Shown piece after piece: positions 22,001 to 33,569 of a stretch of DNA of 64,000 nucleotides. How positions within the stretch are numbered: position 1 is the stretch's first letter; the number at the start of each line of letters is the position of its first letter. Source of the stretch: Archivesica marissinica. Lineage: Eukaryota > Mollusca > Bivalvia > Venerida > Vesicomyidae. Made by a program: the position numbers and the translations under genes. The stretch spans positions 45,533,645-45,597,644 of the forward strand of contig CM026403.1 of assembly GCA_014843695.1 (NCBI GenBank), written 5' to 3'. A model generated the notes under the pieces. The model was not told where the DNA came from. It ran no database searches and saw only the letters and a list, made by a program, of their open reading frames with translations.

Positions 22001-24741
22001 ATAAAACAGAAATATGATCATTGTCCTGTCCTTGTTTGTGTGAATAAAACAGAAATATGATCATTGTCCTGTCCTTGTTTGTGTGAATAAAACAGAAATA
22101 TGATCATTGTCCTGTCCTTGTTTGTGTGAATAAAACAGAAATATGATCATTGTCCAGTCCTGTCCTTGTTTTTGTGAATAAAACAGAAATATGATCATTG
22201 TCCAGTCCTTGTGTATGTGAATAAAACAGAAATATGATCATTGTCCAGTCCTTGTTTGTGTGAATAAAACAGAAATATGATCATTGTCCAGTCCTTGTTT
22301 GTGTGAATAAAACAGAAATATGATCATTGTCCAGTCCTTGTTTGTGTGAATAAAACAGAAATATGATCATTGTACAGTCCTTGTTTGTGTGAATAAAAAA
22401 GAAATATGATCATTGTCCAGTCCTTGTTTGTGTGAATAAAACAGAAATATGATCATTGTCCAGTCCTGTTTGTGTGAATAAAACAGAAATATGATCATTG
22501 TCCAGTCCTTGTTTGAATAAAACAGAAATATGATCATTGTCCAGTCCTTGTTTGTGTGAATAAAACAGAATATGATCATTGTCCTGTCCTTGTTTGTGTG
22601 AATAAAACAGAAATATGATCATTGTCCAGTCCTTGTTTGTGTGAATAAAACAGAAATATGATCATTGTCCATTCCTTGTTTGTGTGAATAAAACAGAAAT
22701 ATGATCATTGTCCAGTCCTTGTTTGTGTGAATAAAACAGAAATATGATCATTGTCCTGTCCTTGTTTGTGTGAATAAAACAGAAATATGATCATTGTCCA
22801 GTCCTTGTTTGTGTGAATAAAACAGACATATGATCATTGTCCAGTCCTTGTTTGTGTGAATAAAACAGAAATATGACCATTGTCCAGTCCTTGTTTGTGT
22901 GAATAAAACAGAAATATGATCATTCTCCAGTCCTTGTTTGTGTGAATAAAACAGAAATATGATCATTGTCCTGTCCTTGTTTGTGTGAATAAAACAGAAA
23001 TATGATCATTGTCCAGTCCTTGTTTGAATAAAACAGAAATATGATCATTGTCCAGTCCTTGTTTGTGTGAATAAAACAGAATATGATCATTGTCCTGTCC
23101 TTGTTTGTGTGAATAAAACAGAAATATGATCATTGTCCAGTCCTTGTTTGTGTGAATAAAACAGAAATATGATCATTGTCCAGTCCTGTCCTTATTTGTG
23201 TGAATAAAACAGAAATATGATCATTGTCCAGTCAGTGTTTGTGTGAATAAAACAGAAATATGATCATTGTCCAGTCCTTGTTTGTGTGAATAAATCAGAA
23301 ATATGATCATTGTCCAGTCCTGTCCTTGTTTGTGTGAATAAAACAGAAATATGATCATTGTCCTGTCCTTGTTTGTGTGAATAAAACAGAAATATGATCA
23401 TTATGCAGTCCTTGTTTGTGTGAATAAAACAGAAATATGATCATTGTCCAGTCCTTGTTTGTGTGAATAAAACAGAAATATGATCATTGTCCAGTCCTTG
23501 TTTGTGTGAATNNNNNNNNNNNNNNNNNNNNNNNNNNNNNNNNNNNNNNNNNNNNNNNNNNNNNNNNNNNNNNNNNNNNNNNNNNNNNNNNNNNNNNNNN
23601 NNNNNNNNNNNNNNNNNNNNNNNNNNNNNNNNNNNNNNNNNNNNNNNNNNNNNNNNNNNNNNNNNNNNNNNNNNNNNNNNNNNNNNNNNNNNNNNNNNNN
23701 NNNNNNNNNNNNNNNNNNNNNNNNNNNNNNNNNNNNNNNNNNNNNNNNNNNNNNNNNNNNNNNNNNNNNNNNNNNNNNNNNNNNNNNNNNNNNNNNNNNN
23801 NNNNNNNNNNNNNNNNNNNNNNNNNNNNNNNNNNNNNNNNNNNNNNNNNNNNNNNNNNNNNNNNNNNNNNNNNNNNNNNNNNNNNNNNNNNNNNNNNNNN
23901 NNNNNNNNNNNNNNNNNNNNNNNNNNNNNNNNNNNNNNNNNNNNNNNNNNNNNNNNNNNNNNNNNNNNNNNNNNNNNNNNNNNNNNNNNNNNNNNNNNNN
24001 NNNNNNNNNNNNNNNNNNNNNNNNNNNNNNNNNNNNNNNNNNNNNNNNNNNNNNNNNNNNNNNNNNNNNNNNNNNNNNNNNNNNNNNNNNNNNNNNNNNN
24101 NNNNNNNNNNNNNNNNNNNNNNNNNNNNNNNNNNNNNNNNNNNNNNNNNNNNNNNNNNNNNNNNNNNNNNNNNNNNNNNNNNNNNNNNNNNNNNNNNNNN
24201 NNNNNNNNNNNNNNNNNNNNNNNNNNNNNNNNNNNNNNNNNNNNNNNNNNNNNNNNNNNNNNNNNNNNNNNNNNNNNNNNNNNNNNNNNNNNNNNNNNNN
24301 NNNNNNNNNNNNNNNNNNNNNNNNNNNNNNNNNNNNNNNNNNNNNNNNNNNNNNNNNNNNNNNNNNNNNNNNNNNNNNNNNNNNNNNNNNNNNNNNNNNN
24401 NNNNNNNNNNNNNNNNNNNNNNNNNNNNNNNNNNNNNNNNNNNNNNNNNNNNNNNNNNNNNNNNNNNNNNNNNNNNNNNNNNNNNNNNNNNNNNNNNNNN
24501 NNNNNNNNNNNAACAGAAATATGATCATTGTCCAGTCCTTGTTTGTGTGAATAAAACAGAAATATGATCATTGTCCTGTCCTTGTTTGTGTGAATAAAAC
24601 AGAAATATGATCATTGTCCAGTCCTTGTTTGTGTGAATAAAACAGAAATATGATCATTGTCCAGTCCTTGTTTGTGTGAATAAAACAGAAATATGATCAT
24701 TGTCCTGTCCTTGTTTGTGTGAATAAAACAGAAATGATCAT
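19034..24741. repeat. 43-bp satellite array of about 5.7 kb, interrupted by an assembly gap
   Basis: More than 100 copies of a 43-bp unit (tgtttgtgtgaataaaacag, then aaatatgatcattgtccagt and cct). Variants include tcctgtcc versus tccagtcc, a 39-bp unit without TGTG (cttgtttgaataaaac), catg versus cttg, and insertions of tcctg. No unit codes for anything recognisable; the minus-strand frames give low-complexity repeats. Confidence 0.97.
23512..24511. other. Assembly gap (1,000 N)
   Basis: Exactly 1,000 Ns flanked on both sides by the 43-bp satellite. The round size suggests a placeholder, so the true array length is unknown. Confidence 0.99.
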
Positions 24742-24749
24742 TGTGCTTA

Positions 24750-25922
24750 TATGAGCATCCTCCACCCACGAGCATCCTCCATCTATGAGCATCCTCCACC
24801 TATGAGCATCCTCCACCCACGAGCATCCTCCACTCACGAGCATCTTCCACCTATGAACATCCTCCACCAATGAGCATCCTCCACCTATGAACATCCTCCA
24901 CCAATGAACATCCTCCACCTACGAGCATCCTCCACCCATGAACATCCTCCACCTACGAGCATCCTCCACATATGAACATCCTCCACCAAAGAACATCCTC
25001 CATCTACGTGCATCCTCTATCTACGAGCATCCTCCACCAATGAACATCCTCCACCTACGAGCATCCTCCACCAATGGACATCCTCCACCTACGAGCATCC
25101 TCCACCAATGGACATCCTCCACCTACGAGCGTCCTCCACCTATGAACATCCTCCACCAATGAACATCCTCCACCAAAGAACATCCTCCACTAACGAGCAT
25201 CCTCCACCAATGAACATCCTCCACCTACGAGCATCCTCCACCTATGACCATCCTCCACCAAAGAACATCCTCCACCTACGGGCATCCTCCACTAACGAGC
25301 ATCCTCCACCAATGAACATCCTCCACCTACGAGCATCCTCCACCTACGAGCATCCTCCAACAATGGACATCCTCCACCTACAAGCATCCTACACCAAAGA
25401 ACATCATCCACCTACAGGCATCCGCCACTAACGAGCATCCTCCATCAATGAACATCCTCCACCTACAAGCATCCTACACCAAAGAACATCATCCACCTAC
25501 AAGCATCCTACACCAAAGAACATCATCCACCTACAGGCATCCGCCACTAACGAGCATCCTCCATCAATGAACATCCTCCACCTACGAACATCCTCCACCA
25601 ATGAACATCCTCCACACATAGGCATCCTCCGCCAAATGAGCATCCTCCACCTATGGACATCCTCCACCAACGAGCATCCTCCACCAACGAGCATCCTCCA
25701 CCAATGAACATCCTCCACCTACGAGCATCCTCCACCTATGGACATCCTCCACCTACGAGCATCCTCCACCTATGAACATCCTCAACTTACTGGCATCCTC
25801 CACCTATGGGCATCCTCCACCAATGAGCATCCTCCACCTGCGAGCATCCTCCACCTATGAACATCCTCAACCTACTGGCATCCTCCACCAATGAGCATCC
25901 TCCACCTATGAGCATCCTCGAC
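24750..25922. repeat. 17-bp minisatellite array
   Basis: About 69 copies of a 17-bp unit (gagcatcctccacctac and gaacatcctccaccaat types). It starts directly where the 43-bp array stops (24741-24750), with no unique sequence between them. Confidence 0.96.
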
Positions 25923-26272
25923 CACTTCCATACATGCGCGCTACATGACCTTAGATGTCGATGCGCCATAAAACACCATTCATTGCATACAGGGTTTCCC
26001 GGACCGCCAATTGATATAAATATATTCATGTGCAACGCACTCTCCTCCGGTCTGACGTTGGGGCAGCTACCCAGGGTCACATGGCACTCGTATATTTAAA
26101 AAAATCTACTTGATCTAAAATTATATATGACATTTCACAGAGCGGTAGGAGTCAAATCGATCTACTGGTCAGTTGCCTTCATGGTATACTTGTGCTTTCT
26201 AGAGTCTCGTACCACTCAAAGCACCACATAGATGCTTTCATCCATGCCAACGAGTGGTATTAATATATATAT
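25923..26272. other. Intergenic sequence, no feature recognised
   Basis: Unique-looking sequence between an array and a TIR-like fragment. Short open frames exist on both strands, but I see no splice-bounded exon. Confidence 0.5.
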
Positions 26273-26600
26273 AGGATCTTACACGAGTTGTGATTTCATA
26301 CCATATTTTATGAAACTAGTTCTGGAATTTTGCTTCGCAAATTGTCTTGACGCCATTAAATTGTCATGACGTCACTGCAAAGCTGCATTATATTTATGTT
26401 TTAAACACCGTGTCAAAGGCTTCTTTTAATTCGTAGCTTGTCTTACCATTAACGTTATGTACCAATTCAAATAGAAATATGCATACTTTTCTCTCAACCA
26501 ATCAGAAACCATCCAGGTGTTATTACACGTGTGTACATATAAGAAATTATGATACGACAGTATTACACTGAATACAAGCAACGTCATGTGATAAAAGTTG
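26273..26600 (+). mobile_element. Fragments shared with 38658-39100 (AGGATCTTACAC end and CACGTGTAATAA block)
   Basis: The 60-bp end aggatcttacacgagttgtg followed by accatattttatgaaa matches the terminal inverted repeats of the element at 39033-39842. A second block (ccaatcagaaaccatccagg, ttattacacgtgtg, attacactgaatacaa; about 26500-26592) is repeated in inverse orientation at 38658-38757. Confidence 0.6.
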
Positions 26601-26621
26601 TTATTAGTATAAACTTCATTT

Positions 26622-26786
26622 AATTATTCTCGTTGGCGCGGAGGAAAGCATATAATATGATATGTGTGGGAGGAAACTGGAGTACCCAGAGAGAACCACC
26701 TGTCTGTCCGATCTGGTGACTGGTGTACCATCTCGCGTATTTCCTGGTCTGAGGATCGAACCTGGGTTGCATTGATGAGAAGCAAG
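26622..26786 (-). mobile_element. SINE family C, partial, minus strand
   Basis: It holds the core region (gtgggaggaaactggagtac) and the B-box region (gatcgaacctgggttgcatt) reversed, but both the head end and the 3' tail are cut short. Confidence 0.8.
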
Positions 26787-26820
26787 TTGTTATTAAAGCT
26801 TGTTGAAAAATATATATCTA

Positions 26821-28248
26821 TACAGTCAAGCCTGTCTTAAGCAGCCAGCCAAGTCAATCACAGAGAAAGTGGCTGCTTAATAGAGTTAAAATGTATAATA
26901 AAACAACATATTGGGAATCTGGAAACTGGCTGCTTAATACATTGGCTGCTTAATAGAGATGACCACTAACACAGGTTTGACTATATAATAGAGGTGATCA
27001 CTAACACAGGTTTGACTGTATATTAGAGGTGACCACTAACACAGGTTTGACTGTATAATAGAGGTGACCACTAACACAGGTTTGACTGTATAATAGAGGT
27101 GACCACTAACACAGGTTTGACTGTATAATAGAGGTGACCACTAACACAGGTTTGACTGTATAATAGAGGTGACCACTAACACAGGTTTGACTGTATAATA
27201 GAGGTGACCACTAACACAGGTTTGACTGTATAATAGAGGTGACCACTAACACAGGTTTGACTGTATAATAGAGGTGACCACTAACACAGGTTTGACTGTA
27301 TAATAGAGGTGACCACTAACACAGGTTTGACTGTATAATAGAGGTGACCACTAACACAGGTTTGACTGTATAATAGAGGTGACCACTAACACAGGTTTGA
27401 CTGTATAATAGAGGTGACCACTAACACAGGTTTGACTGTATAATAGAGGTGACCACTAACACAGGTTTGACTGTATACTAGAGGTGACCACTAACACAGG
27501 TTTGACTGTATACTAGAGGTGACCACTAACACAGGTTTGACTGTATAATAGAGGTGACCACTAACACAGGTTTGACTGTATAATAGAGGTGACCACTAAC
27601 ACAGGTTTGACTGTATAATAGAGGTGACCACTAACACAGGTTTGACTGTATAATAGAGGTGACCACTAACACAGGTTTGACTGTATAATAGAGGTGACCA
27701 CTAACACAGGTTTGACTGTATAATAGAGGTGACCACTAACACAGGTTTGACTGTATAATAGAGGTGACCACTAACACAGGTTTGACTGTATAATAGAGGT
27801 GACCACTAACACAGGTTTGACTGTATAATAGAGGTGACCACTAACACAGGTTTGACTGTATAATAGAGGTGACCACTAACACAGGTTTGACTGTATAATA
27901 GAGGTGACCACTAACACAGGTTTGACTGTATAATAGAGGTGACCACTAACACAGGTTTGACTGTATAATAGAGGTGACCACTAACACAGGTTTGACTGTA
28001 TAATAGAGGTGACCACTAACACAGGTTTGACTGTATACTAGAGGTGACCACTAACACAGGTTTGACTGTATAATAGAGGTGACCACTAACACAGGTTTGA
28101 CTGTATACTAGAGGTGACCACTAACACAGGTTTGACTGTATACTAGAGGTGACCACTAACACAGGTTTGACTGTATACTAGAGGTGACCACTAACACAGG
28201 TTTGACTGTATAATAGAGGTGACCACTAACACAGGTTTGACTGTATAC
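26821..28248 (+). mobile_element. Tigger-like MITE with right end amplified into a 35-bp satellite (second locus)
   Basis: Left end tacagtcaagcctgtcttaa and body as at 6312. About 37 copies of the 35-bp unit follow (ataatagaggtgaccactaa, cacaggtttgactgt). Unit variant here: tAgaggtgacc, plus a run of units with tatacta near the right side. The array ends in the element's own terminal CAGGTTTGACTGTA. Confidence 0.92.
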
Positions 28249-28830
28249 AGTTCATACTGGTCATTTGCCCCATGCTTTCATAGATGTCATTTGACACAAT
28301 GACTCGCCAATACCAATAACTCTTTTTTTAAAAACATCATTTTTCTTTGATGCAAGTGCATTACAAACATGGGACAAAATATCGAGTTCTTCCACTAATA
28401 TATGTATGTTTTGTGCCAGAGTACTTCTTTACTATCGTGACTATCCTTGGAAATACTTTTGGGTAAAAACAAATTGAGATATGTACACTGTGGCCGAGGT
28501 GGCAAAATAGAACACGACTATAAAGATTGGACAGAACCATATTACAGATCTAGTTTTATTGACAAGTTAAAAAACAATAAATGACATAGCAACTGGTGAA
28601 CAAACAAGTAAGAATAACAGAGGGTCAGGTGTCCCTGGGTCGCTCACCTGACAATAACGAGGGTCAGGTGTCCCTGGGTCACTCACTAGATCATTTGACC
28701 TACCAAGCATATCACACACAAACAATAAGTAATTATGAATGATTAACCAAACTTGAACAATCTTGTTAGATGTCGCACATTGTATCAAGTCGGATCAAAT
28801 TCGGATCATTAGCTTCAAGATTTTCTGTCC
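28249..28830. other. Intergenic sequence with a short direct duplication
   Basis: Two copies of a roughly 41-bp segment containing gagggtcaggtgtccctggg (28619-28690), which on the minus strand reads gtgagcgacccagggacacc or a near variant. Otherwise AT-rich with no gene signal. Confidence 0.6.
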
Positions 28831-28975
28831 TTTTTCACCTAGTGACCTAGTTGTTTGACAGTTTCACCTAGTGACCTAGTTGTTTGACCTTTTCACCTAG
28901 TGACCTAGTTGTTTGACCTTTTCACCTAGTGACCTAGTTGTTTGACCTTTTCACCTAGTGACCTAGTTGTTTGGC
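28831..28975. repeat. 29-bp tandem repeat
   Basis: Five copies of ttttcacctagtgacctagt plus tgtttgacc. Confidence 0.93.
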
Positions 28976-29022
28976 CAACCGGTAATTTTAACAAACTTAA
29001 TAGAGGTCATATAATAGTAACA

Positions 29023-29230
29023 AATTGACTAGGTGATGGATTGACCTAGTGATTGAATGACCTAATAATGGAGTGACCTAGTGATAGATAGACCCTAGTG
29101 ATGGAATGACCTCGTGATGGAGTGACCTAGTAATGGAGTGATGGAGTGACCTAGTGATGGGTTGACCTGGTGATGGAGTGACCTAGTGATGGGTTGACCT
29201 GGTGATGGAGTGACCTAGTGATGGAGTGAC
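29023..29230. repeat. Approximately 16-bp tandem repeat
   Basis: About 13 imperfect copies of gacctagtgatggagt. It shares the word gacctagtga with the neighbouring 29-bp repeat, which suggests common origin. Confidence 0.88.
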
Positions 29231-29788
29231 ATAATTTGGCAGTATGCTTCAGATCATGATTGATCAAATTATACGTGGGTCGGAGGTTATAAAACTTCTC
29301 CAATCTCAACTCAAATTTCAAGCTTCTGATTAGTTGAGCCAAGTTCAAATCTCGGTTTGAGATCTGAGAAACGGTTTAGAACCTCGGAGCCTGGTAATTT
29401 TAGTCTGATGGAAAGGAAAGATGCCGGATTATCACACAAGCTCACACTAAACATGTGTTAGGCTCTGACCAGTTAAAATGTACACACACATTCAAATGTA
29501 AGTAGTATATATATACACTGCTGTATGATGTGTTACATGCAGGAGCTTGAAGTCCATAAAACATTAACATCTTGTATCAATAGCCCAATATCTCCAATAT
29601 GCAACACAATTGCTAATCGGTCACCTGATGTTGTACAGTAGTTGGAACAAACTAATAACTAAATAATATCAATATTCATATCATCTGATTGGTTATATTT
29701 TATAACAGATCGTTATGCATGATTTTCTGTATAATCATTTCCGATAAAATGCAATAAATGACAATAAGAAAATATTTTATATAGTATG
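29231..29788. other. Intergenic AT-rich sequence, no feature recognised
   Basis: I see no exon, RNA gene or clear repeat. Confidence 0.55.
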
Positions 29789-29800
29789 ATTATTAATTGG

Positions 29801-30033
29801 TGGAAGTCGTGATAGCGCAGTGGATGCGCGTTCGCTCCAGGCACGAAAGGTCCGGAGTTCGAGCCCCGCTGGAGCTGTTACGATTGTGCCCTTAGGCAAG
29901 GCATTTAATTTCCATGTTGCCTCTTCTCTCTCCCTCATGGCGATGGATTCCATCAGGAATGAGGTCTCGAGAGTGATTAATATAAGTTGTAAGAACTTGT
30001 TTCGCAATCGAGCTAAAATAAATTTGTATAAAC
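29801..30033 (+). mobile_element. tRNA-derived SINE, family B, full length with target-site duplication
   Basis: Head gtcgtgatagcgcagtggat with B box ggagttcgagccccgctg. The body contains cccttaggcaaggcattt and gatggattccatcaggaatg, and the tail gtgattaatataagttgtaa ends in taaataaatttgtataaac-like sequence. A perfect 12-bp duplication attattaattgg lies at 29789-29800 and 30034-30045, so this is a fairly recent insertion. Confidence 0.95.
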
Positions 30034-30328
30034 ATTATTAATTGGCTCCAAATATAATAAAATACCATGTGAGCGATTAGGAATTTTGTTTGAGTGTACA
30101 TGGATAGGATACAGAAATGCAATGTATCCATACGCCACATACTATTCATATGAGAAGTGGAGTTTTGTTACCTTATTGATAAAGTTTCAAGCTACATGGC
30201 ATGCTTACACTATGCACAGCAAGATAGGCAGACAAGCAGGTTACAAACAAGAAGGACCGTCTTTATATTAGTACAAAATTAATGTATTCATATGCTATAG
30301 AATTTATGAAATGCAGAGAAATATGGAT

Positions 30329-30577
30329 CGATTAGCGCAGTGGTTAGCGCGCACGTTTCTCACCAATGCAACCCGGGTTCGATCCTCGCACCGGGAAGTA
30401 TGTGAGATGGTACGGTGGTCGCCAGATCGAACAGGTGGGTTTTCTCTGGGTACTCCGGTTTCCTCCCACACGAATGACCACTTATATGCTTTCATCCGTG
30501 CAAATGAGAGTGATTAATATAAGTTGTTAAAACTTGCTTCACAATCGTTGTAAAATAAATAAAGTTTAAAAAAAGAA
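30329..30577 (+). mobile_element. SINE family C (Nin-DC-like core), full length with target-site duplication
   Basis: Head gattagcgcagtggttagcg, B box gggttcgatcctcg, core gggttttctctgggtactcc then ggtttcctcccacacgaatg, tail gtgattaatataagttgtta. The 12-bp duplication agaaatatggat is at 30317-30328 and 30578-30589. The tail is shared with family B although the heads and cores differ. Confidence 0.95.
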
Positions 30578-30610
30578 AGAAATATGGATGAAATAAATAC
30601 ATGTATCGCA

Positions 30611-30922
30611 TATTTGCACTGGTAACTGGCAGTGAAAAGTAGTTTCCATATTTGCACTGGTAACTGGCAGTGAAAAGTAGTTTCCATATTTGCACTGGTA
30701 ACTGGCAGTGAAAAGTAGTTTCCATATTTGCACTGGTAACTGGCAGTGAAAAGTAGTTTCCATATTTGCACTGGTAACTGGCAGTGAAAAGTAGTTTCCA
30801 TATTTGCACTGGTAACTGGCAGTGAAAAGTAGTTTCCATATTTGCACTGGTAACTGGCAGTGAAAAGTAGTTTCCATATTTGCACTGGTAACTGGCAGTG
30901 AAAAGTAGTTTCCATATTTGCA
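30611..30922. repeat. 38-bp minisatellite, eight near-identical copies
   Basis: Unit tatttgcactggtaactggc, then agtgaaaagtagtttcca. The copies are virtually identical, so expansion or homogenisation is recent. Minus-strand frames of METTFHCQLPVQIWK type come from this unit and are not genes. Confidence 0.96.
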
Positions 30923-31442
30923 ATGTTGTCTCACTGATTAATTCCTAAAGGATCTAAAACTAATTAGGTCAAACTAAAATTCAACACTAGCGAAGATTTT
31001 TCAATCTAAACTACCGATATACAATAAACAGAAAATTCAAAATTCTTTGCCACATTTGATTAGATGAAGTAAAACAATGAAAATTTACCTTATAATACAT
31101 TTGTTTGTGCACAAGAGTTGAATTACCGTAAAGGTTTTGTTACTTATATGTTACTAGGAACTACCTGGTACATGTATCACGCTACAATGAGGGGCTTATT
31201 TATGTAATCTGTGACAATTTAAAAATGCCTTGCATACTTGCATACATACAGTTACTTGGAATGTTTATTATTATTAATAATACAGATGATACATAGGTAA
31301 TACATAGATCAATCAATCGTATAGAAATCTTATCAATAAAGTGAAAACAAACAGCGGAAAATTTATATTTTAGTGGATAACACTAAAAAAAATTGAAAAC
31401 AGTATAAACCATTGTGTCACTAACCTACATGCTCGTGTGGTC
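30923..31442. other. Intergenic AT-rich sequence, no feature recognised
   Basis: Nothing beyond low-complexity AT sequence is seen. Confidence 0.55.
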
Positions 31443-31652
31443 TTAACTCTTTGTCTGCTGAGTAAATAAAATCACTTTCGCAAAGAACATAGATCCAGAT
31501 CAGTCGCAGCGTATTGCCATGTCTGATCAGGATCTATGTTGTTTGCTATTCAGACAAGTGTTTTAGCTCCACTATCCATTTTGCGCCATCTGATCTGGCT
31601 CTATGCTGTTTGCAAATGCGACTTCAGTTGTGATTGACAGGTTAAGGGTTAA
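31443..31652 (-). mobile_element. TTAA MITE family 3, copy 1
   Basis: Ends TTAACTCTTTGTCTGCTGAG and GATTGACAGGTTAAGGGTTAA. It contains a hairpin with arms catagatccagatcag and ctgatcaggatctatg, plus a second, single arm (ctgatctggctctatgc). Confidence 0.7.
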
Positions 31653-31730
31653 AGCTTACAGCTTGATATAATCATTTTGTCACAGTCAATTATAGCCATT
31701 CTATATTTATGCAGGGATTCAAATCAACAC

Positions 31731-32013
31731 TTAACCTGCCAATCACAACTAAAGTCATTTTATAAACATGTGACGTGAAATTTGAGCTAAAACACTTGTC
31801 TGAATAGCAAACAACATAGATCCTGATCAGACAAGCATTGTGCCGGGGCTGATCTGGATCTATGCTATTTGCACATTATGCTATTCAGAAATTTGAGCTA
31901 AAACACTTGTCTGAATAGCAAACAACATAGATCCTGATCAGACAAGCGTTGCGTCGGGGCTGATCTGGATCTATGCTATTTGCACATTCCGTCCAATTTA
32001 TTTGGCAGGTTAA
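31731..32013 (+). mobile_element. TTAA MITE family 3, copy 2, with tandemly doubled hairpin module
   Basis: Starts TTAACCTGCCAATCACAACT and ends ATTTGGCAGGTTAA. A 111-bp module (tttgagctaaaacacttgtc ... gatctggatctatgctattt) is present twice, at 31781 and 31892. About 80 bp flanking the element on the left (31649-31730) is repeated on its right (32010-32092), so the region arose by tandem duplication. Confidence 0.75.
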
Positions 32014-32091
32014 AAGCTGAAATATACAGCTGGCACAATTATCTTGTCACAATCAATTATAGCAACAGTCTATATTTATGCTAGGATTCAA

Positions 32092-32335
32092 TTAACCCTT
32101 TCAACATGACAGACCTCTAAATTGGCTTACGAAAAAGTGTAGATCCAGATGAGCCGGCTCGTGACGAGCCGTCTCATCAGGATCTGCACTTTTTTCAAGT
32201 AATATAACTATTTTTAGAATTTTTTTTACCCATTTTGATAAATGAACTGATCCAAATGTAATTTTGTTATTAATTTATTGGTCTAAAAATATCATGGACC
32301 AGTCCATGTCAGTTACTTGGTGTTGAATGGGTTAA
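32092..32335 (-). mobile_element. TTAA MITE family 1, copy 5
   Basis: Runs from TTAACCCTTTCAACATG to GGTGTTGAATGGGTTAA. The hairpin is agatccagatgagccggctc / gagccgtctcatcaggatct. Confidence 0.87.
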
Positions 32336-32347
32336 AAAAGACCAATA

Positions 32348-32597
32348 TTAACCCGTAACCTGCTAATCATAACTAAAGTCGATTTTGCAAACAGCATAGA
32401 GCCAGATCTTACGGTACAGAATATGTCGTCTCATCAGGGTCTATACTATTTGCTATTCGGATAGTGGACCTAAAACATTTGTTTAAATAGTAAACAACAT
32501 AGATCCTGATCAGATGGACGTGGCGCTATGCCGCAGCTGATCTGGATCTATGTTGTTTGCGCATTCTGTCCAATTTATTCGGTAGGTTACGTGTTAA
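32348..32597 (+). mobile_element. TTAA MITE family 3, copy 3
   Basis: Ends TTAACCCGTAACCTGCTAAT and GGTAGGTTACGTGTTAA define the full terminal inverted repeat of this family. Two hairpin modules: catagagccagatc... and catagatcctgatcag...ctgatctggatctatg. Confidence 0.8.
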
Positions 32598-32718
32598 TAG
32601 CATCCTAACAATGAACTTTGAATACACAAACAGGAAAATACATTGCGAGGTAGCAAATATATAGAAAGCATGTCAACAAGATGTACATTGATATGATAGA
32701 TGAATCCTCCTGATTCTC

Positions 32719-33131
32719 AACAGTTAATCATCCGGTTAATGAAACAGTTAATCATTCGGTTAATCAAACAGTTAATCATTCAGTTAATGATCCGGTTAAT
32801 GAAACAGTTAATCATTCAGTTAATCTCCGGTTAATGAAACAGTTAATCTCCGGTTAATGAAACAGTTAATCATCTGGTTAATGAAACAGTTAATCATTCG
32901 GTTAATGAAACAGTTAATCATCCGGTTATTCAAACAGTTAATCATCCAGTTAATCAAACAGTTAATCATTCAGTTAATGAAACAGTTAATCATTCAGTTA
33001 ATCAAACAGTTAATCATCTGGTTAATGAAACAGTTAATCATCCAGTTAATGGAACATTTAATCATCCGGTTAATGAAACAGTTAATCATTCGGTTAATCA
33101 AACAGTTAATCATTCGGTTAATGAAACATTC
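32719..33131. repeat. 24-bp minisatellite array
   Basis: About 17 copies of catccggttaatgaaacagt plus taat, with interchangeable halves (catt/catc, atgaa/atcaa). The 24-bp period keeps one plus frame open (KQLIIRLM repeats), which is an artefact. Confidence 0.95.
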
Positions 33132-33372
33132 TGATTTGCTAGATTTTGATGCAAATTAACGGATCTACATCTTGATCTTATTCAAATTAATAGATTTTCA
33201 TGCAAATTGATAGATTTTCATCCAACTTATAATATATGTTTATGCAAATTAATAGAATTTCAACTAAATTAATAAATGTTCATGCAAATTAATAGAATTT
33301 CAACCAAATTAATATATTTTTATGCAAATTAGTCAATTTTCATCAAATTTAGCAGATTTTCATCAACAAGAA
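33132..33372. repeat. Degenerate AT-rich repeat
   Basis: Loose repetition of aaattaatagattttcatgc-like words, about 6 to 8 imperfect copies. Confidence 0.6.
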
Positions 33373-33569
33373 TGTACATTATGCAAGAATAACATTGCAG
33401 CATGATAAATCACAATGTATACACAATAAAGATAACTCCGGAATGTATGTTATGTAAGAATGAACAAAATTGCACATTTAATACCGGTATATCGCAAGGT
33501 AACATGGGAAGTCAGCTGGTACCCGGTGTGAGATGGAATGTTGTTAACCCTTGCCTCTATAGAGCCGCA

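Noticed and set aside
23401..24571. Open frames across the N run
   Set aside because: They consist of unknown residues across an assembly gap.
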